From an uncultured Candidatus Melainabacteria bacterium (GTDB lineage Bacteria > Cyanobacteriota > Vampirovibrionia > Gastranaerophilales > Gastranaerophilaceae): a DNA stretch of 51,783 nt. The position numbers were made by a program, and so were the translations under genes. Positions 9,038 through 16,954 of the stretch are shown here, piece after piece. The notes under the pieces were generated by a model. It saw only the letters and a program-made list of their open reading frames with translations, had not been told where the DNA came from and searched no databases. The DNA lies in NCBI GenBank assembly GCA_945910425.1, contig CAMDYM010000006.1, forward strand, positions 1-51,783. The letters run 5' to 3'. Within the stretch, counting starts at the first letter, position 1, and every line of letters begins with the position of its first letter.

Positions 9038-11176
9038 TTACTGAGCTTTAGCTCTGTCTTCATCGGTTACACCTTTGATAGTCAAGTTTACACGACCTTT
9101 TTCGTCGATTTTAATAACTTTAACTACAACTTCCTGACCAATAGTCAAATGAGGTTCAATAGTTTCAATTCTTTCGTTGCAAACTTGAGAAATGTGAACC
9201 ATTCCGTCTTTGCCTCCGCCTAATTCAACGAAAGCACCAATAGGAATAATTCTTACAACTTTGCCTTTAACAACCATTCCGACTTCCGGTTTGAAGGTCA
9301 AATCTTTAATCATCTTAATAGCGATTTGAGCACCTTCCTGGTCGTTAGAAGTAATAGTTACCACACCTGAATCCTGAATATCAATTTCAGCACCTGAAGC
9401 ATCAATAATTGCACGGATTTGTTTTCCGCCGGGTCCGATAACTGTTCCGATATCTTCTGTCGGAATAGTCATTGTTGTAATGCTTGGTGCAAACGGTGAC
9501 ATAGGTCCGGGTTCAGTAATTGCTTCTCTCATTTTACCTAAGATATGTAATCTGCCTTCTTTAGCTTGAGCTAAAGCTCTTCTTAATGTGGCATTTGCAA
9601 TACCTTTAGCTTTCATATCCATTTGAAGAGCGGTAATTCCTGTATCATTACCTGTAACTTTAAAGTCCATATCGCCCAAGAAATCTTCAATACCTTGAAT
9701 ATCAGTTAAGACAACAGGTTCTTTGCCTTCTTCGGTAATCATACCCATAGCAACCCCGCCAATCATACATTTAACAGGAACACCAGCGTTCATCAAAGCC
9801 ATTGAAGAACCGCAAGTTGAAGCCATAGAGGTTGAACCGTTTGATTCTAAGACATCTGATGTTACACGAATTGTGTATCCGAACTCTTCTTGAGAAGGAA
9901 GTGCAGGAACATTAGCTCTTTCAGCTAAAGCACCGTGACCAACTTCACGACGTCCCGGACCTCTTAGAGGTTTTACTTCACCTACAGAAAATCCAGGGAA
10001 GATGTATTTATGCATGTAAGTTTTTTCAGTTTCAGGGTCAACACCGTCAAGTTCTTGCTTCATAGCAGGACCTGCAAGAGTTGCAACTGATAATACCTGA
10101 GTTTGACCTCTTGTAAACACAGCTGAACCGTGAGCACGAGGAATAACACCAACTTCACACCAAATTGGACGAACTTCGGTTGGTTTTCTGCCATCTGCTC
10201 TAACACCTTCATCAAGAATCATTGTTCTCATAATTTTCTTTTCAGCGTTTTTAAATTCTTCTGCTACAAAGTCAATGCCTGTTTCTTCGATAATTTGCTT
10301 GATGTAATGGTCATCAGGCAAAGCATCGATTTTTTCTTTAACAAGTTTTTTAGCTTCTTCCAATTTCTCCTGACGATAAGTTCTGTCAAAATTATGGTAA
10401 GCATCAAAAATCATATCATGTGCGGTTTCATTGATAATATTTTTTAACTCGGTTGTATCGTAAGGGTTTACAAACACTTCTTTTTCAACACCGCAAAGTT
10501 TTGCAAATTCAACCTGAGCTTCGCATTGTTTTTTAATTTCTTCTTGAGCGAACTCAACAGCAGCCATAATATCGTCTTCTGTAACGAATTTACATCCTGC
10601 TTCAACCATGATTACAGAATCATGTGTACCTGCTACAACGATATCAAGGTCAGATTCTTTAGCTTGTCTGTGAGTAGGGTTAGCAATTAAGTTACCTTCG
10701 CTGTCGCGAGAAACTCTTACTGCACCAATTGGTCCTTCAAAAGGAGCTCCAGAAAGCATCAAAGCACAAGAAGCACCTAACATTGCTAATGTATCAGGTT
10801 GGTTTTCCTGGTCATAACTAAACAATTGAGCTACGATTTGAATATCATTTCTATAACCTTTAGGGAATAAAGGTCTGATAGGTCTGTCTATCAATCTTGA
10901 GATAAGGATAGCTTTATCACTTGCTTTACCTTCTGAACGGTTGTAACCGCCGGGAATTCTGCCGATTGAAGACATTCTTTCTTCATAATCAATTAATAGA
11001 GGGAAAAAGTCTATACCAACTCTTGGTTCTTTTGATACAACACAGTGAACAAATAACATTGTATCACCACATCTTACAGTAACAGAACCGTTAGTAGATT
11101 GACCATACTTCCCTGTTTCAATAGTAACGGTTTTACCACCGATTTCTAATTGAAAAGATTTTGTTTCAGGTTTCAT
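9038..11176 (-). CDS. pnp: Polyribonucleotide nucleotidyltransferase (PNPase)
   Basis: Phosphorolytic 3'-5' exoribonuclease of 712 residues, the usual length. It degrades RNA to nucleoside diphosphates with phosphate and normally acts as a trimer in the degradosome. Domains in order: RNase PH-like 1 (about 10-145), helical linker (240-320), RNase PH-like 2 (325-550) with the catalytic GDMDFK at 501-506, KH domain with the GxxG loop GPGG (581-584), and S1 domain (about 633-702). The start is supported by AAAAGG upstream of the ATG at 11176. It is single, convergent with the unknown gene, and shares its terminator. A second phosphorolytic RNase, rph, lies at 36035. Confidence 0.98.
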   Translation of the reverse strand: MKPETKSFQLEIGGKTVTIETGKYGQSTNGSVTVRCGDTMLFVHCVVSKEPRVGIDFFPLLIDYEERMSSIGRIPGGYNRSEGKASDKAILISRLIDRPIRPLFPKGYRNDIQIVAQLFSYDQENQPDTLAMLGASCALMLSGAPFEGPIGAVRVSRDSEGNLIANPTHRQAKESDLDIVVAGTHDSVIMVEAGCKFVTEDDIMAAVEFAQEEIKKQCEAQVEFAKLCGVEKEVFVNPYDTTELKNIINETAHDMIFDAYHNFDRTYRQEKLEEAKKLVKEKIDALPDDHYIKQIIEETGIDFVAEEFKNAEKKIMRTMILDEGVRADGRKPTEVRPIWCEVGVIPRAHGSAVFTRGQTQVLSVATLAGPAMKQELDGVDPETEKTYMHKYIFPGFSVGEVKPLRGPGRREVGHGALAERANVPALPSQEEFGYTIRVTSDVLESNGSTSMASTCGSSMALMNAGVPVKCMIGGVAMGMITEEGKEPVVLTDIQGIEDFLGDMDFKVTGNDTGITALQMDMKAKGIANATLRRALAQAKEGRLHILGKMREAITEPGPMSPFAPSITTMTIPTEDIGTVIGPGGKQIRAIIDASGAEIDIQDSGVVTITSNDQEGAQIAIKMIKDLTFKPEVGMVVKGKVVRIIPIGAFVELGGGKDGMVHISQVCNERIETIEPHLTIGQEVVVKVIKIDEKGRVNLTIKGVTDEDRAKAQ

Positions 11177-11359
11177 AGTAAATTACCTTTTCTTTCTGCG
11201 CACTATCTTTGCGCCTTTAAGTTATACACTTCCGTTTACAGTTTTTATTATACCTCAAACAGAGGTAAATGAAACACAAAAATAAAATTTTAACTGTTTT
11301 ATTAAAGTTTTCAGAAAAAATACCGTTAAATAAAAAGTAAAGAAAATAGGAGAAAAAAT

Positions 11360-12190
11360 ATGTCAAGTTATAGAAAAACCACACCTAACATATGTCGCCA
11401 AGATGCTATTAAATCAAAAGAAGTAATCATTAATAAACGACCTCAAACTTCAACCCCGCAAAAGGTTGCACCAAACTCTGTATTTAGTGCAGATACAACA
11501 AAGAATAACAATATGAAAATTGTTCATAGCACAAATATGGGAAGAACAATGCAAAGTTTAATCGGGCAAACTGAAAATAACGGACATGCACCTGCATTCA
11601 TAACGGGTAAAGCATACACAAATCAACAATGGTGTGCTTATACAATATCCTATGCCATAGATAAAATTACAAAAGCTAAAGGTATAAAAAATCCGACAAA
11701 AGGATTTTATGCTGTAAGCCAATATAGGGATTGGGGGAGAAAATCAGGCAGATATAAACCAATAGCAACACAAAACGTATCAAAAGATAATTTTCAAAAA
11801 GATAGAGCCGCAAGAGAAAAAGAAATAAAAGCCCAACTTCCAAAAATGAAAGAAGGGGATTTAATCATTTGGAAATCCGAATATTACGCAAAAGCCTTTG
11901 AAAACGGAAAGGGTACAATGAAACACTTTACAAGCAGTCACATTGGTATGATTGAAAAAGTAGAGGGTGATTATGTATATGTAATAGAAGGAAACGCGAA
12001 TGAAGCAAAAAGTGATAACAACTATGAAAGGTATATAAATTCAACAGATTCAATCATTGGCAATCAAAAAGCCGGAGAAATTGTAGAAATTAATCAAAAT
12101 GACGGAGTAATAAGGAAGAGATATTCTATATCAGATTTAGCAAAATTCGGATATAGCGGCTTCATCGACATGAAAGGTTTATCAGATTAA
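11360..12190 (+). CDS. CHAP-domain cysteine peptidase/amidase-like protein
   Basis: Predicted peptidoglycan amidase or endopeptidase, 276 residues. The CHAP domain spans about 85-270, with nucleophile C92 in QQWCAYTISYAID, general base H194 in TSSHIGMIEKV and the third polar residue around E210-N212 (IEGNANE). GDLIIWK before the His is typical of the family. Residues 1-80 are basic and Thr/Asn-rich with no hydrophobic Sec signal. It is homologous to the CHAP protein at 13574 (shared WCA, GF..S..WG...GR, GD.IIxK, SH.G, IEGN). AGGAG sits just upstream of the ATG. A tRNA-Arg follows 64 bases downstream. The substrate bond is not known. Confidence 0.8.
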   Translation: MSSYRKTTPNICRQDAIKSKEVIINKRPQTSTPQKVAPNSVFSADTTKNNNMKIVHSTNMGRTMQSLIGQTENNGHAPAFITGKAYTNQQWCAYTISYAIDKITKAKGIKNPTKGFYAVSQYRDWGRKSGRYKPIATQNVSKDNFQKDRAAREKEIKAQLPKMKEGDLIIWKSEYYAKAFENGKGTMKHFTSSHIGMIEKVEGDYVYVIEGNANEAKSDNNYERYINSTDSIIGNQKAGEIVEINQNDGVIRKRYSISDLAKFGYSGFIDMKGLSD

Positions 12191-12210
12191 AAGTACACAT
12201 TTAAAGTATT

Positions 12211-12232
12211 TATGTGTTAATATATACACATA
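12211..12232. repeat. Inverted repeat TATGTGT...ACACATA
   Basis: Perfect 7-base arms around TAATATAT, between the CHAP gene and the tRNA. There is no T run, so a terminator is unlikely; it may be an operator or promoter-associated palindrome for the tRNA. Confidence 0.35.
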
Positions 12233-12253
12233 CAACATGAATATTTTTTAAAT

Positions 12254-12327
12254 GGCTTCGTAGCTCAGCAGGATAGAGCAGTGGTTTCCTAAACCAAAGA
12301 TCGCGCGTTCGAATCGCGCCGGGGCCA
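12254..12327 (+). tRNA. tRNA-Arg (anticodon CCT)
   Basis: A 74-base cloverleaf: acceptor GGCTTCG/CGGGGCC with wobble pairs, D stem GCTC/GAGC, anticodon loop TTCCTAA with CCT at positions 34-36, and T arm GCGCG-TTCGAAT-CGCGC. The discriminator is A and CCA is not encoded. The first anticodon-stem pair is a G-A mismatch. The last 15 bases are duplicated at 12497-12511. Confidence 0.9.
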
Positions 12328-12561
12328 TTTTTGTTTTGTTAAAAATAATCATACCTGCGCGATGAGAACGCACAATGCGAAAGCATTGTTTGTCGTTCGA
12401 GCGCGAGTGAGCTGAGTGCGGAGGCGTTTTCTTTGGAGCAAGCTATGCTTGTGAAAAGAAAATCCGTAGACACGTTAAACGCGAACGAGCAAGACAATCG
12501 CGCCGGGGCCATTTTATTTTGTGAAAACATTTATAGTCACGCGATGAGAACGCACAATGCG
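12313..12561. repeat. Tandem duplication (about 183-base period) starting in the tRNA 3' end
   Basis: ATCGCGCCGGGGCCATTTT at 12313 recurs at 12497, followed in both copies by TTTTGT and then CGCGATGAGAACGCACAATG (12358 and 12540). Copy 1 is complete (12313-12496); copy 2 stops near 12561 after GCGAAA. The unit is GC-richer than the surroundings and contains short hairpins (AATGCGAAAGCATT; CAAGCTATGCTTG). Two short open frames cross it, but they have no ribosome binding sites or protein-like composition. It looks like an integration or slippage scar at a tRNA. Confidence 0.75.
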
Positions 12562-12698
12562 AAATTTAGCACAAAGATATCTTCAATATATCTTAATATT
12601 TATCTGTTTATTCTACTAACTTTCAGATGTTTCTGCTATTATTGCTGAAATAATTAAACATTATGTAAAAATTTTATTCAGACAGGGGTACAAATAAC
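12562..12698. other. AT-rich spacer between the repeat and adk
   Basis: No gene or clear structure seen. It must contain the adk promoter, but no convincing -35/-10 pair stands out. AGGGG at about 12686 is the adk ribosome binding site. Confidence 0.4.
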
Positions 12699-13424
12699 AT
12701 GAAAATCAATCCAATTAATTGTACAAATCAGTACAACAAAAATGACGTATCATTTAACGGTGGAATTCCGAGGAAAATAGTATGTTTCGGTCCACCTGCA
12801 AGCGGTAAAGGAACACAAACAAGCCATTTATCAAAAGAGTTAGGGTTACCGCATGTTGATATGGGCTCACTTTTGAGAAGTACAATAGCTTCAGGCAGTG
12901 AAGAAGGTCAACTTGCCAAATCTTTTATAGAAAAAGGACAACTTGTTCCGACTAAATTAATTGCAAAAATAATAGAAAACATGCTTGCAAGTTCAAAATG
13001 TAAAGACGGTTACATCTTAGACGGTTTTCCACGAAACCTTGAACAAGCACACTTACTTGAAGGTATCAACCAAAGAATTGAAGCAGGCAAAAAAACAATA
13101 TTTCAGGCAATTAACTTTGAAGTAAGCCCAAAACTTCTTTTGGAAAGAATCGTTAATCGCAGATCCTGCCCTCAGTGCGGAGAAATTTATAATACAAAAT
13201 TCAAAGCACCAAAAATTGAAAACGAATGTGATATTTGCCATATTCCGCTAAGACAAAGAGCTGACGATACAGCAGAAATTGCTCAGGCTCGTTTTAAAAC
13301 TTATGATGAACAAACCGCACCGCTTATAAATTATTACAAAGAACAGGGGACTTTAAGCTCAATTGACGCAAACGGTTCAATCGAAGAAGTTTGGGAAAGA
13401 CTTTTTTCCGTAATTAAACACTAA
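12699..13424 (+). CDS. adk: Adenylate kinase with N-terminal tag extension
   Basis: Catalyses ATP + AMP = 2 ADP in the cytoplasm, 241 residues. The P-loop GPPASGKGT is at 31-39, the AMP-binding and DGFPR (108-112) motifs are present, and the LID is a Cys4 zinc type (C157, C160, C177, C180). This is a long-LID bacterial Adk. What is odd is the start. Typical Adk begins a few residues before the first beta strand, but here about 24 residues precede it: a polar Asn-rich stretch plus VSFNGG (17-22), the tag seen in other proteins in this window. No in-frame Met lies between residue 1 and the P-loop, and AGGGG precedes the ATG, so the extension appears to be translated. A terminator follows at 13447. 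Confidence 0.95.
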   Translation: MKINPINCTNQYNKNDVSFNGGIPRKIVCFGPPASGKGTQTSHLSKELGLPHVDMGSLLRSTIASGSEEGQLAKSFIEKGQLVPTKLIAKIIENMLASSKCKDGYILDGFPRNLEQAHLLEGINQRIEAGKKTIFQAINFEVSPKLLLERIVNRRSCPQCGEIYNTKFKAPKIENECDICHIPLRQRADDTAEIAQARFKTYDEQTAPLINYYKEQGTLSSIDANGSIEEVWERLFSVIKH

Positions 13425-13446
13425 AAAATAAAAGATATTAATATTT

Positions 13447-13482
13447 AATACCCGTGTTATCAAAACTAATACGGGTATTTTT
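13447..13482 (+). terminator. Rho-independent terminator after adk
   Basis: AATACCCGT pairs with ACGGGTATT around a 13-base loop, followed by TTTTG. Confidence 0.8.
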
Positions 13483-13573
13483 GTTACAAAATGTTAACAT
13501 TCATTATATCTAAAGCAATTATAAAGAATATACAAACTTTATATATATAAAGGATATTAAGGGGAAAATAAAT

Positions 13574-14341
13574 ATGCTACAAGGATTAACGCCTGCCGGC
13601 TCTTATCGTTCGTCAGGAAGCGGTAACATTTTTAGTAAAGCTACAAAATCGACAAGCAACGGGTACACAATTTATTCAATTGCAGGAATAGGTTATGGAA
13701 CAATAGACTACAGCACTCCAATAAACTTTACCGTGCCTAAAATAACAATTCCACCGATAACTCTTCCAAAAATTTCTGTAAGCACACCAAAAACAAACAG
13801 AGCAACAAACTCAAGCAGTTCTGAAGGACAGGGGATTTTCAGCACATTTGGCTCCTGGATTAAAAAAGGCTGGGATTATATAACTAACCTTGGTAAGGGA
13901 ATCATATCAACCGCGGCAAAATATTTGGGATTCAATGAAAGAAACGGTTCTTATAAGAAATTTACAAATGGACGAACAGAGGCATGGTGCGCAGATTTCG
14001 TAACCTATGTTGTTAAAGAAACATTTAGACTAATGGGTAAAGCAATACCTCGCGGATTTGGTTCGGCGTCCGTATCAGGCTTAATGGCTTGGGGTAAACA
14101 AAACGGACGATGGGTTCAAACAGCAGGAAAAGGTAATAAAGCAAGTATTATCAAGCAAAACGTCAAACCCGGAGATATAATAATATTCAAAAACGGCGGA
14201 GCATCTCACACAGGTATTGTTGAATCAATAGCCGCAGACGGTACAATCCATACAATTGAAGGTAACACATCTGACCGAGTTGCACGGAGACGATACTCAC
14301 CAAATAAAGCAACAATAACAGGATTTATAAAAATGGCATAA
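13574..14341 (+). CDS. CHAP-domain cysteine peptidase/amidase-like protein (paralogue)
   Basis: Predicted wall-active amidase/endopeptidase, 255 residues. The N-terminal 80 residues are Ser/Thr/Pro-rich with a repeated P-K-I-T-I-P-P-I-T-L-P-type segment (about 55-67), resembling an extended linker. The CHAP domain occupies about 125-253 with C139 in EAWCADFVTYVV, H212 in GGASHTGIVES and E229/N231 in TIEGNTSD. No hydrophobic signal peptide. AAGGGG ten bases before the ATG supports the start. It is related to the CHAP protein at 11360 and, like it, lies directly beside a tRNA-Arg. A strong bidirectional terminator follows. Confidence 0.82.
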   Translation: MLQGLTPAGSYRSSGSGNIFSKATKSTSNGYTIYSIAGIGYGTIDYSTPINFTVPKITIPPITLPKISVSTPKTNRATNSSSSEGQGIFSTFGSWIKKGWDYITNLGKGIISTAAKYLGFNERNGSYKKFTNGRTEAWCADFVTYVVKETFRLMGKAIPRGFGSASVSGLMAWGKQNGRWVQTAGKGNKASIIKQNVKPGDIIIFKNGGASHTGIVESIAADGTIHTIEGNTSDRVARRRYSPNKATITGFIKMA

Positions 14342-14348
14342 TGAAAGT

Positions 14349-14390
14349 AAAAGGGTCGGGATTGCTAAATAGCAATCCCGACCCTTTTTT
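14349..14390. terminator. Strong bidirectional terminator between CHAP gene and tRNA-Arg
   Basis: AAAAGGGTCGGGATTGCTA pairs with TAGCAATCCCGACCCTTTT (18-19 bp stem), with T-rich flanks on both strands. It serves the CHAP gene (+) and the tRNA (-). Confidence 0.95.
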
Positions 14391-14398
14391 ATAAAACT

Positions 14399-14472
14399 TG
14401 TGCCCGGGGGGATTCAAACCCCCGACCTTGAGCTTCGGAGACTCACGCTCTATTCAACTGAGCTACGAGCAC
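14399..14472 (-). tRNA. tRNA-Arg (anticodon CCG)
   Basis: A 74-base minus-strand cloverleaf: acceptor GTGCTCG/CGGGCAC, D stem GCTC/GAGC, anticodon loop CTCCGAA (CCG at 34-36), T arm GGGGG-TTTGAAT-CCCCC, discriminator A and no encoded CCA. It lies directly after the terminator of the lemA operon. Confidence 0.95.
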
Positions 14473-14474
14473 AT

Positions 14475-14504
14475 AAAAAGGTCAGACATTTGCCCGACCT
14501 TTTT
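14475..14504 (-). terminator. Terminator of the LCP-DUF3137-lemA operon
   Basis: On the minus strand, AAAAAGGTCGGGC pairs with GTCTGACCTTTTT, ending in five T. It separates lemA from tRNA-Arg(CCG). Confidence 0.8.
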
Positions 14505-14514
14505 AAAGCTTGAT

Positions 14515-15090
14515 TTATTTTTTAAAATAATCTGACGCATCAACTCTTTGCTTAGCAATTTCAGGAGCTTCATAGAACGGACACTGGGTAATCCCTACCA
14601 TTGCAGCAACAAGAGAGCTTGGGAAGATTTCAACAGCATTATTAAGTTCTTTAACTGCACTGTTATAAAATCTTCTTGCTGCAGCAATATGTTCCTCAAC
14701 TTCAGAGTATGTTTGCATAGCTTGAATCATTGTTTGGTCTGATTTTAATTGCGGATAATTTTCCACATTAACCATTAACTGACCCATTTTGGTAGCTATT
14801 GCATTATCAAGATTGATTTTTTCAGAAATTGTTTCAGGATTTGATCTTAAACCGGCAGCTTGTGTTCTTAATTTGGTAATTTCATCCATCAAGCCTCTTT
14901 CGTGCTCCATGAATTTATTTGCAATAACCAATATATTAGGGATTAAGTCGTAACGTTTGTTCAATTGAACGTCAACTCCGCCCATAGCTTCTTTTACGTT
15001 GTTTTTCTTTTTAATAAGCGCAACATAAAGGTTGTATAAGCCTAATAAGATTGCCAAAACAACAACACCAATAATTCCATACATTAACAT
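14515..15090 (-). CDS. lemA: LemA family protein
   Basis: Membrane-anchored LemA protein, 191 residues, the usual size. One N-terminal membrane segment (about 4-25) is followed by a helical domain with the family signatures KKKNNVKEAMGGVDVQLNKRYDLIPNI and the later KxxAARRFYN-like stretch (IAAARRFYNSAVKELNN). The topology is N-out with the body most likely outside. GAGGATG upstream supports the ATG. The function in bacteria is unresolved; LemA often sits beside DUF3137, exactly as here, suggesting they act together at the envelope. It is the last gene of a four-gene minus-strand unit. Confidence 0.93.
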   Translation of the reverse strand: MLMYGIIGVVVLAILLGLYNLYVALIKKKNNVKEAMGGVDVQLNKRYDLIPNILVIANKFMEHERGLMDEITKLRTQAAGLRSNPETISEKINLDNAIATKMGQLMVNVENYPQLKSDQTMIQAMQTYSEVEEHIAAARRFYNSAVKELNNAVEIFPSSLVAAMVGITQCPFYEAPEIAKQRVDASDYFKK

Positions 15091-15144
15091 TTTTCATCCT
15101 CGCTTTCGCTAAACATTTAATATTATAACATATTTTTCACGGGT

Positions 15145-16275
15145 TTACAATCCCAACTTTTTATCAAGCTTGAAGTAATCAACCAGTTCAAGTATTGAGA
15201 CAAACTCTTCAAATAAAGTAGTAAATTGTTCGTGATTATCAACGGGTTTTACCAAAGAACATAACGAGAACAAATCAGCACCCGTATGCGGAGCAATATA
15301 AACAGAATCTCCGTAAAAAGAACAGGAAATATGTTCTGCGTTAAATGCTAACTGAATACGTTTCAATCTTTCCATAAAAGCAGTTGTAATCAAATAACGA
15401 GATTCAATTTGGTCAGTTGCAAAAACTAAATAGTTCTTTTCAAACTCAGGATCTTCAAGATGAACTTCATTCAATTTATATTTTTTAACCAAATCTTTTT
15501 TATCTTTATTGTAAGCTTTTTTAGAACGGATTAAAGTCAGTCCTTCAAAATCTTTATTCATTTTTATACGAATAACAACTCCTTGAAATACTGTTGTTGA
15601 ATTATTTCCGCCGCCAATTTCATACTCACATTCTGAAATTGCAACAGGAACTTTTCTATATTCACCTATAAAGCAATCATCAAAAGTTTTTCCACATTTA
15701 TCTGCAACAGGAATAATTTTACAAGCACTAATATCTTTTTCTGTCACAGGCGGAGTTTGCTGCCAATAAAAACCCGGAATTGCACGCATTAAAATCGGTA
15801 AAACTTTCTTTTTAATCTTGTTTTCAAAATTTTTCTTAAGCATATGCCAAACTATAAAAATCAAAGCAATACAAAGCCCTGAAAGCTTACCTGTACCACT
15901 GCTGTTTGGACCGAATATAAAAATTAAAACAGCAAGAACAGCCAAAATAACGGCAGCCGTAACTGCACCCGTTAAGCGTTTTTTACGTTCACCCTCGTAT
16001 TGCTGTAATTCAGGTAAAATACGGTTTACAACCATGTTTTCATAATCGGCTCTAAATTGTTCAATACTGTACTCTTTTTTTTCAGTACTTTGTTCTGTTT
16101 TGACTTCTTCTTGAACTTGTACAGTTTCTTGCGCAACAGGCACAGACGTAAGTTCATCAGCAGGCGTCGGTGTAGCCTGCGGAACTTCAACAGGGTTAAC
16201 TTGAGGAACAGAATTATTAATATGAATCTTATTCAAACTGTTTCCGCCGTTACCTCCAAGACTTGGAATTGTCAT
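15145..16275 (-). CDS. DUF3137 membrane protein (LemA partner)
   Basis: A 376-residue protein. Residues 1-75 are a Pro/Gln/Thr/Val-rich disordered tail. Two adjacent membrane segments lie at about 104-122 and 129-147, and a large soluble C-terminal domain follows (150-376), matching the DUF3137 layout (KKNFENKIKKKVLP, FxGVVIRIKMNKDFEGLTLIR, late phylloquinone-like HTGADLFSL region). AGGAGAG before the ATG supports the start. It sits between a nitroreductase and lemA; the DUF3137-lemA pairing is a known recurring neighbourhood. The biochemical role is unknown. Confidence 0.8.
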   Translation of the reverse strand: MTIPSLGGNGGNSLNKIHINNSVPQVNPVEVPQATPTPADELTSVPVAQETVQVQEEVKTEQSTEKKEYSIEQFRADYENMVVNRILPELQQYEGERKKRLTGAVTAAVILAVLAVLIFIFGPNSSGTGKLSGLCIALIFIVWHMLKKNFENKIKKKVLPILMRAIPGFYWQQTPPVTEKDISACKIIPVADKCGKTFDDCFIGEYRKVPVAISECEYEIGGGNNSTTVFQGVVIRIKMNKDFEGLTLIRSKKAYNKDKKDLVKKYKLNEVHLEDPEFEKNYLVFATDQIESRYLITTAFMERLKRIQLAFNAEHISCSFYGDSVYIAPHTGADLFSLCSLVKPVDNHEQFTTLFEEFVSILELVDYFKLDKKLGL

Positions 16276-16290
16276 ACTTAACTCTCCTTC

Positions 16291-16932
16291 TTATTTTATT
16301 GTTTCGTAAAAAACAACTTCTTCTACAGCTTTTCTTAATTTTTTTGTTTGTACCGAATTTTCTTCATAACCAAGAATTAACAAATTCACAAGTACCTGCA
16401 TGTTATTTAACCCAAGTTTTTCTTTTACTTTTTGAGCCATCTCATCTGATGTTTTTGTTAATTCATTAGCCATAGCGCCGACAACACAACATCCGATACC
16501 TTGTTCTTCGGCTTCCAAAGTCATATAAGAAACAGCATAAGTCAGTTGTTCAACACTTCTTAGCAAAGTTTCATATTCACCCAAAGTTGAAGGATTTAAA
16601 AGTTTTGAAGTTACAATACCGTCAATTGTAGATTCATCCAAACCTTTTTGAGCTAAAACTTTACCAAAATGAGTTTTATTCCAAGAATCTAAATCTGCTA
16701 CGCAACAAATAACCACCTGAGCATTTTTAACCTGATTTTGCCCGCCGCAAGCTTCACAAAGTAAGTCTTTTGTTTCTTGAGATTTTACGACAACAAATTT
16801 CCAAGGCTGAACATTGACCCAAGACGGAGCAAGTCTTCCCGCCTCCAAAATTTTTTCTAAAACAGAATCCTCAATTTGTCTATCTGAATATTTTCTGACA
16901 CTTTTTCTGTTTAAAATTGCATTCATAACCAT
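16291..16932 (-). CDS. Nitroreductase-family FMN oxidoreductase
   Basis: NAD(P)H-dependent flavin enzyme of the nitroreductase family, 213 residues from the chosen start. RKSVRKYSDRQI near the N-terminus supplies the FMN-phosphate contacts, APSWVNVQPWKFVVV (35-49) is the family core, and LEAEEQGIGCCVVGA is the later glycine motif. The frame extends upstream to 16977 inside the LCP gene, but AGGAG lies ten bases before ATG 16932, which fits the family length. The natural substrate is unknown. It is third-party cargo in an envelope operon, so an envelope role is only a guess. Confidence 0.88.
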   Translation of the reverse strand: MVMNAILNRKSVRKYSDRQIEDSVLEKILEAGRLAPSWVNVQPWKFVVVKSQETKDLLCEACGGQNQVKNAQVVICCVADLDSWNKTHFGKVLAQKGLDESTIDGIVTSKLLNPSTLGEYETLLRSVEQLTYAVSYMTLEAEEQGIGCCVVGAMANELTKTSDEMAQKVKEKLGLNNMQVLVNLLILGYEENSVQTKKLRKAVEEVVFYETIK

Positions 16933-16954
16933 ATAAACTCTTCTCCTAATTTTT

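Noticed and set aside
12339-12648. Two overlapping short open frames in the tRNA-linked repeat
   Set aside because: They run through GC-rich duplicated, hairpin-rich DNA, lack ribosome binding sites and have no protein-like composition; better explained as repeat DNA.
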